The notes beneath the pieces were generated by a model that saw only the letters and a list, made by a program, of their open reading frames with translations, made no database searches and was not told where the DNA came from. This document shows positions 4,908 to 6,603 of a DNA stretch of 6,603 bases, one piece after another. A program made the position numbers and the translations under genes. The DNA lies in the NCBI GenBank assembly GCA_910584265.1, contig CAJTZE010000071.1, forward strand, positions 1 to 6,603, read 5' to 3'. The first letter of the stretch is position 1; every line of letters starts with the position of its first letter. The stretch is from an uncultured Dorea sp. (GTDB lineage: Bacteria; Bacillota; Clostridia; Lachnospirales; Lachnospiraceae).

Positions 4908-5221
4908 ATGAAATTTGCAGAAAAAATATTTGAGAGGGCACGGTCCTGCAGCAGATCATCCGAAACAGGCTCGATACCGCTTTGGAGGATACCCTCAGAA
5001 AAGACAGGAAATACCAAAATTCAAAGCAGAAAGCCAAAGAAAAGGCCGGCAGACTGTCAGAAGATATGTTCACGCCTGAACAATGGGATCTGATTGACGA
5101 TGCCCTGGAAGAAAGCAATGCAAGCGGTTCCGAATATGGGCGGGTTGCTTACCAGCAGGGATTTTTTGATGCTTTAAGCTTTTTCAAAGACATTCATTCA
5201 ATGAAGGGGAAATCTATATGA
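4908..5221 (+). pseudogene. Small helical protein gene, apparently frameshifted
   Basis: I do not recognise the family firmly; short acidic helical proteins of this kind are common in Clostridiales mobile elements (some are named DUF6809, but this match is not certain). A good ribosome binding site (GGAAAGG, seven bases away) leads to the ATG at 4908, whose frame begins MKFAEKIFE and then degenerates to a stop at 5093. The other frame becomes convincing just after, near 4934: EGTVLQQIIRNRLDTALED, then EQWDLIDDALEESNASG and EYGRVAYQQGFFDALSFFK, ending at the TGA at 5219. One missing G in the stretch TTTGAGAGGG (4929-4938) would join both into a protein of about 104 residues. A TTG start at 4982 would also open the second part but has no ribosome binding site. 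The stop overlaps the next gene's ATG (ATGA), so translation of the pair was coupled. Confidence 0.5.
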
Positions 5222-5673
5222 ATACACCAGAAAATATGAATAACACTTTAAAACTGAAACCGATTGGTACGGACTCATGGTCACGTCCAGTCTATGAAGA
5301 CCAGTATGGGCATTTATGGAAGGATATTACGTTAGGCCGTAACAACCCAAAGCTATGTTCTGCACTATATAATGCATTTGACGGCGAGCCGGATCTACCG
5401 ATTCGGAAACCATTTATCATTTTATCCAACGAAAAACAGATTGACGAAGATAAAAGCTTTCAATATCAAATGCTGGACAGATACAGATGCGATTGCGACT
5501 ATTACCTTGGATACGGCAACCGGAATCCTGATGTCTTATCATCAAAAGATGAGCGTGAACACATAGAATCCATGAAAAAGATGTGGCTTAATTTCCCAGA
5601 CGGAGAAAAACCCGAATGGCTGACATGGGATCAGATTCTTGCATATGAAAAAGCAATATGCACCAAAGATTAA
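5218..5673 (+). CDS. LPD11-like mobile-element protein
   Basis: A 151-residue protein. The C-terminal part (about 80-146) resembles the large polyvalent protein-associated domain LPD11: FQYQMLDRYRCDCDYYLGYG, NRNP, an EHIESMKKMW helix, FPDGEKPEWLTWDQI and YEKA. This domain is usually found on large polyvalent proteins and small accessory proteins of phages and conjugative elements; its function is unknown. The N-terminal part (about 12-62) is another conserved-looking unit, with PIGTDSWSRPVYEDQYGHLW and FDGEPDLPI. The ATG overlaps the stop of the preceding gene (ATGA), and AAGGGGA lies seven bases upstream; translational coupling is likely. The family call rests on recognised pattern, not on a search. 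Confidence 0.75.
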   Translation: MNTPENMNNTLKLKPIGTDSWSRPVYEDQYGHLWKDITLGRNNPKLCSALYNAFDGEPDLPIRKPFIILSNEKQIDEDKSFQYQMLDRYRCDCDYYLGYGNRNPDVLSSKDEREHIESMKKMWLNFPDGEKPEWLTWDQILAYEKAICTKD

Positions 5674-5707
5674 AGCCAAGGCCATTCCATCTGGAATGGT
5701 TCGCTTT
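5672..5707 (+). terminator. Hairpin after the LPD11-like gene
   Basis: CCATTCCA (5682-5689) and TGGAATGG (5692-5699) form a perfect eight-pair stem with a two-base TC gap, which would open by one or two pairs to form a real loop. It is extended outside by AAAGC (5672-5676) and GCTTT (5703-5707). The tail (TTTAATCTCT) is not a clean T-run, so it is terminator-like or an mRNA-stabilising hairpin. Confidence 0.4.
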
Positions 5708-5735
5708 AATCTCTACAGATAGGAAAGGGAAAATA

Positions 5736-5835
5736 ATGTTATTAAAAATTTACAGAAGGGAGTAATACCTATCCGGTGAAACCGGTTGTATTCAGGTTGC
5801 TAAAGAAATACATAAAACCAGCCATAACAGCGTGA
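5736..5835 (+). pseudogene. Possible remnant of a very small gene
   Basis: A ribosome-binding-site-like AGGAAAGGG lies seven bases before the ATG at 5736, which reads only MLLKIYRRE before a stop at 5763. From 5755 a second frame looks coding (EGSNTYPVKPVVFRLLKKYI) and ends at the TGA at 5833-5835. Restoring one GA in the stretch CAGAAGGGAG would fuse them. Its 3' end overlaps the convergent gene that stops at 5800. There are too few residues to identify a family, and the coding nature of the second frame is a judgement by eye. Confidence 0.25.
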
Positions 5836-6138
5836 AAGCTCTGCAAGTAGCATGGGAGGACAGGCTGGTAGCCATTTGCCGCATTCTTTAAGGCTGCAAT
5901 ACTTATCTATGTAATCTAAAGTAATATATGGATCACATACTGGATATCCATATTCACGGAGTGTTTCGACTGCATACTCCCGTATTTGAGCCAGCACCAG
6001 GGCATTCCATGGATATTTCGTTTCCTCATCTCCCTTATCAAACTGCATCAATGTCTGGCAATACTCATACGTCGCATGCTCTATCGCATAATGGCGTTTT
6101 AACATCTGTTCAGTAAATTCTAAATCTTTATTTTTCAT
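5800..6138 (-). CDS. Unrecognised 112-residue protein
   Basis: I do not recognise this family. The N-terminus is charged and probably helical (MKNKDLEFTEQMLKRHYAIE, about 1-45). The middle holds YPWNALVLAQIREYAVETLR, the later part has CDPYITLDYIDKYCSLKECG (about 68-87), and a hydrophobic C-terminus ends CYGWFYVFL. Four cysteines are present but not in a standard zinc motif. No signal peptide is visible. The ribosome binding site AAGGAG overlaps the stop codon of the upstream helicase gene (TAAGGAG) and is six bases from the ATG, so it is surely co-transcribed with, and probably coupled to, the helicase. The last residues overlap a possible remnant gene on the other strand, so the natural C-terminus may have been changed by a junction. 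Confidence 0.7.
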   Translation of the reverse strand: MKNKDLEFTEQMLKRHYAIEHATYEYCQTLMQFDKGDEETKYPWNALVLAQIREYAVETLREYGYPVCDPYITLDYIDKYCSLKECGKWLPACPPMLLAELSRCYGWFYVFL

Positions 6139-6148
6139 TCGCTTCTCC

Positions 6149-6603
6149 TTAAACTGCTAATTTTAATTGTTCCATTTCCTCCGCTTTCTGCTTCTGTTCT
6201 GAATAATAAAATCCTTGAATCCTCTGTCCCAATACCGTATTACGCTTTCCGCTGTCATCCGTATGGATAGACTGGCACACTGCGTTCCAGTCCCCCACCA
6301 GATAAACCTTGCATTTTGCCCTGGTAATCGCTGTGTAGAGGATGTTGCGCTTCAGCATGGTGTAAAATGCTTTTACACACGGGATAATCACGACTGGATA
6401 TTCGGAACCTTGGGACTTATGGATAGTGATTGCATTGGCATGCTCCACCATCTCCATCTGTTCCCGTTCGTACCGGACCACCCGGTTTTCCGAGAACAGG
6501 ATCTGCACCTTCTGGTTTTCATCCGAATCCTCATAAATATCCTGGATGATCCCCATGTCTCCATTGCTGACCAAATCCGTATTCTTATTCTGCAGGATCT
6601 TGT
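6149..6603 (-). CDS. RecD-like superfamily 1 DNA helicase, C-terminal part
   Basis: This is the end of a larger gene whose beginning lies past the right edge of the window; the frame is open to base 6603. The visible part, about 151 residues, covers the C-terminal helicase core of the RecD/RecD2 type. It contains the SH3-like insertion (LVSNGDMGIIQDIYED), helicase motif V (HANAITIHKSQGSEYPVVII), then NILYTAITRAK for motif VI (arginine finger) and VYLVGD. A TTG at 6572-6574 could be read as a start, but the helicase-like residues continue upstream (KILQNKNTDLVSNGD), so it is not the start. The C-terminal tail is lysine- and glutamate-rich. RecD-like helicases unwind DNA 5' to 3' using ATP; in mobile elements they are often part of the DNA-processing cargo. 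The 112-residue gene follows directly. Confidence 0.9.
   Translation of the reverse strand, partial: KILQNKNTDLVSNGDMGIIQDIYEDSDENQKVQILFSENRVVRYEREQMEMVEHANAITIHKSQGSEYPVVIIPCVKAFYTMLKRNILYTAITRAKCKVYLVGDWNAVCQSIHTDDSGKRNTVLGQRIQGFYYSEQKQKAEEMEQLKLAV

Noticed and set aside
4982..5221. TTG start at 4982 for the small gene before the LPD11-like gene
   Set aside because: No ribosome binding site precedes it, and coding-like sequence continues upstream in the same frame to about 4934.

Overview
The window looks like part of a Firmicutes genome, most likely a gut Clostridia of the Lachnospiraceae type. The signs are strong AGGAGG-type Shine-Dalgarno sites, sigma-A-like promoters, moderate GC, and protein types common in Clostridiales integrative conjugative elements: a short DUF4317-like protein, an LPD11-like protein, a RecD-like helicase and small zinc-ribbon proteins. 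The host assignment is an inference from gene content; no rRNA, tRNA or integrase is present to fix it.

Minus-strand block, about 42-3010, read right to left. It starts with a small XRE-type repressor (2677-2997). Next come a membrane-anchored protein with two CxxC pairs (1812-2516), an alpha/beta hydrolase fused to a C-terminal rhodanese domain (690-1745), and a short DUF4317-like protein (42-665). The hydrolase has its own promoter (1783-1811), and the DUF4317 gene follows it by 24 bases. The repressor gene and the CxxC gene share promoter sequence (ATCAGTATA plus CCAACGCT on the + strand), so the repressor probably controls itself and the CxxC gene.

Intergenic region, about 3020-3590. This stretch has no convincing protein gene but is dense in signals. 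It holds a good plus-strand promoter (3163-3191), a long imperfect hairpin ending in six T (3222-3273), a buried Shine-Dalgarno-like site, a second clean terminator (3321-3352), then six further perfect or near-perfect hairpins up to 3517. It is the best candidate for an undescribed structured RNA or attenuated leader in the window.

Plus-strand block, about 3592-5835. It contains the C-terminal third of an NAD-dependent DNA ligase (zinc finger, HhH, BRCT) without its catalytic domain; the BRCT part carries its own ribosome binding site. Then follow an eight-cysteine zinc-ribbon protein, a small gene that appears frameshifted, a gene coupled to it by an ATGA overlap (LPD11-like), and a possible remnant of another small gene. 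Several neighbouring lesions suggest that this part of the element is decaying.

Minus-strand block, 5800-6603. This is the C-terminal end of a RecD-like superfamily 1 helicase, cut by the window edge, followed by an unrecognised 112-residue protein whose ribosome binding site touches the helicase stop codon.

Taken together this is accessory, mobile-element-like DNA. A small regulated sulfur/thiol-flavoured cassette (CxxC protein plus hydrolase-rhodanese) sits beside DNA-processing genes, some intact and some broken.
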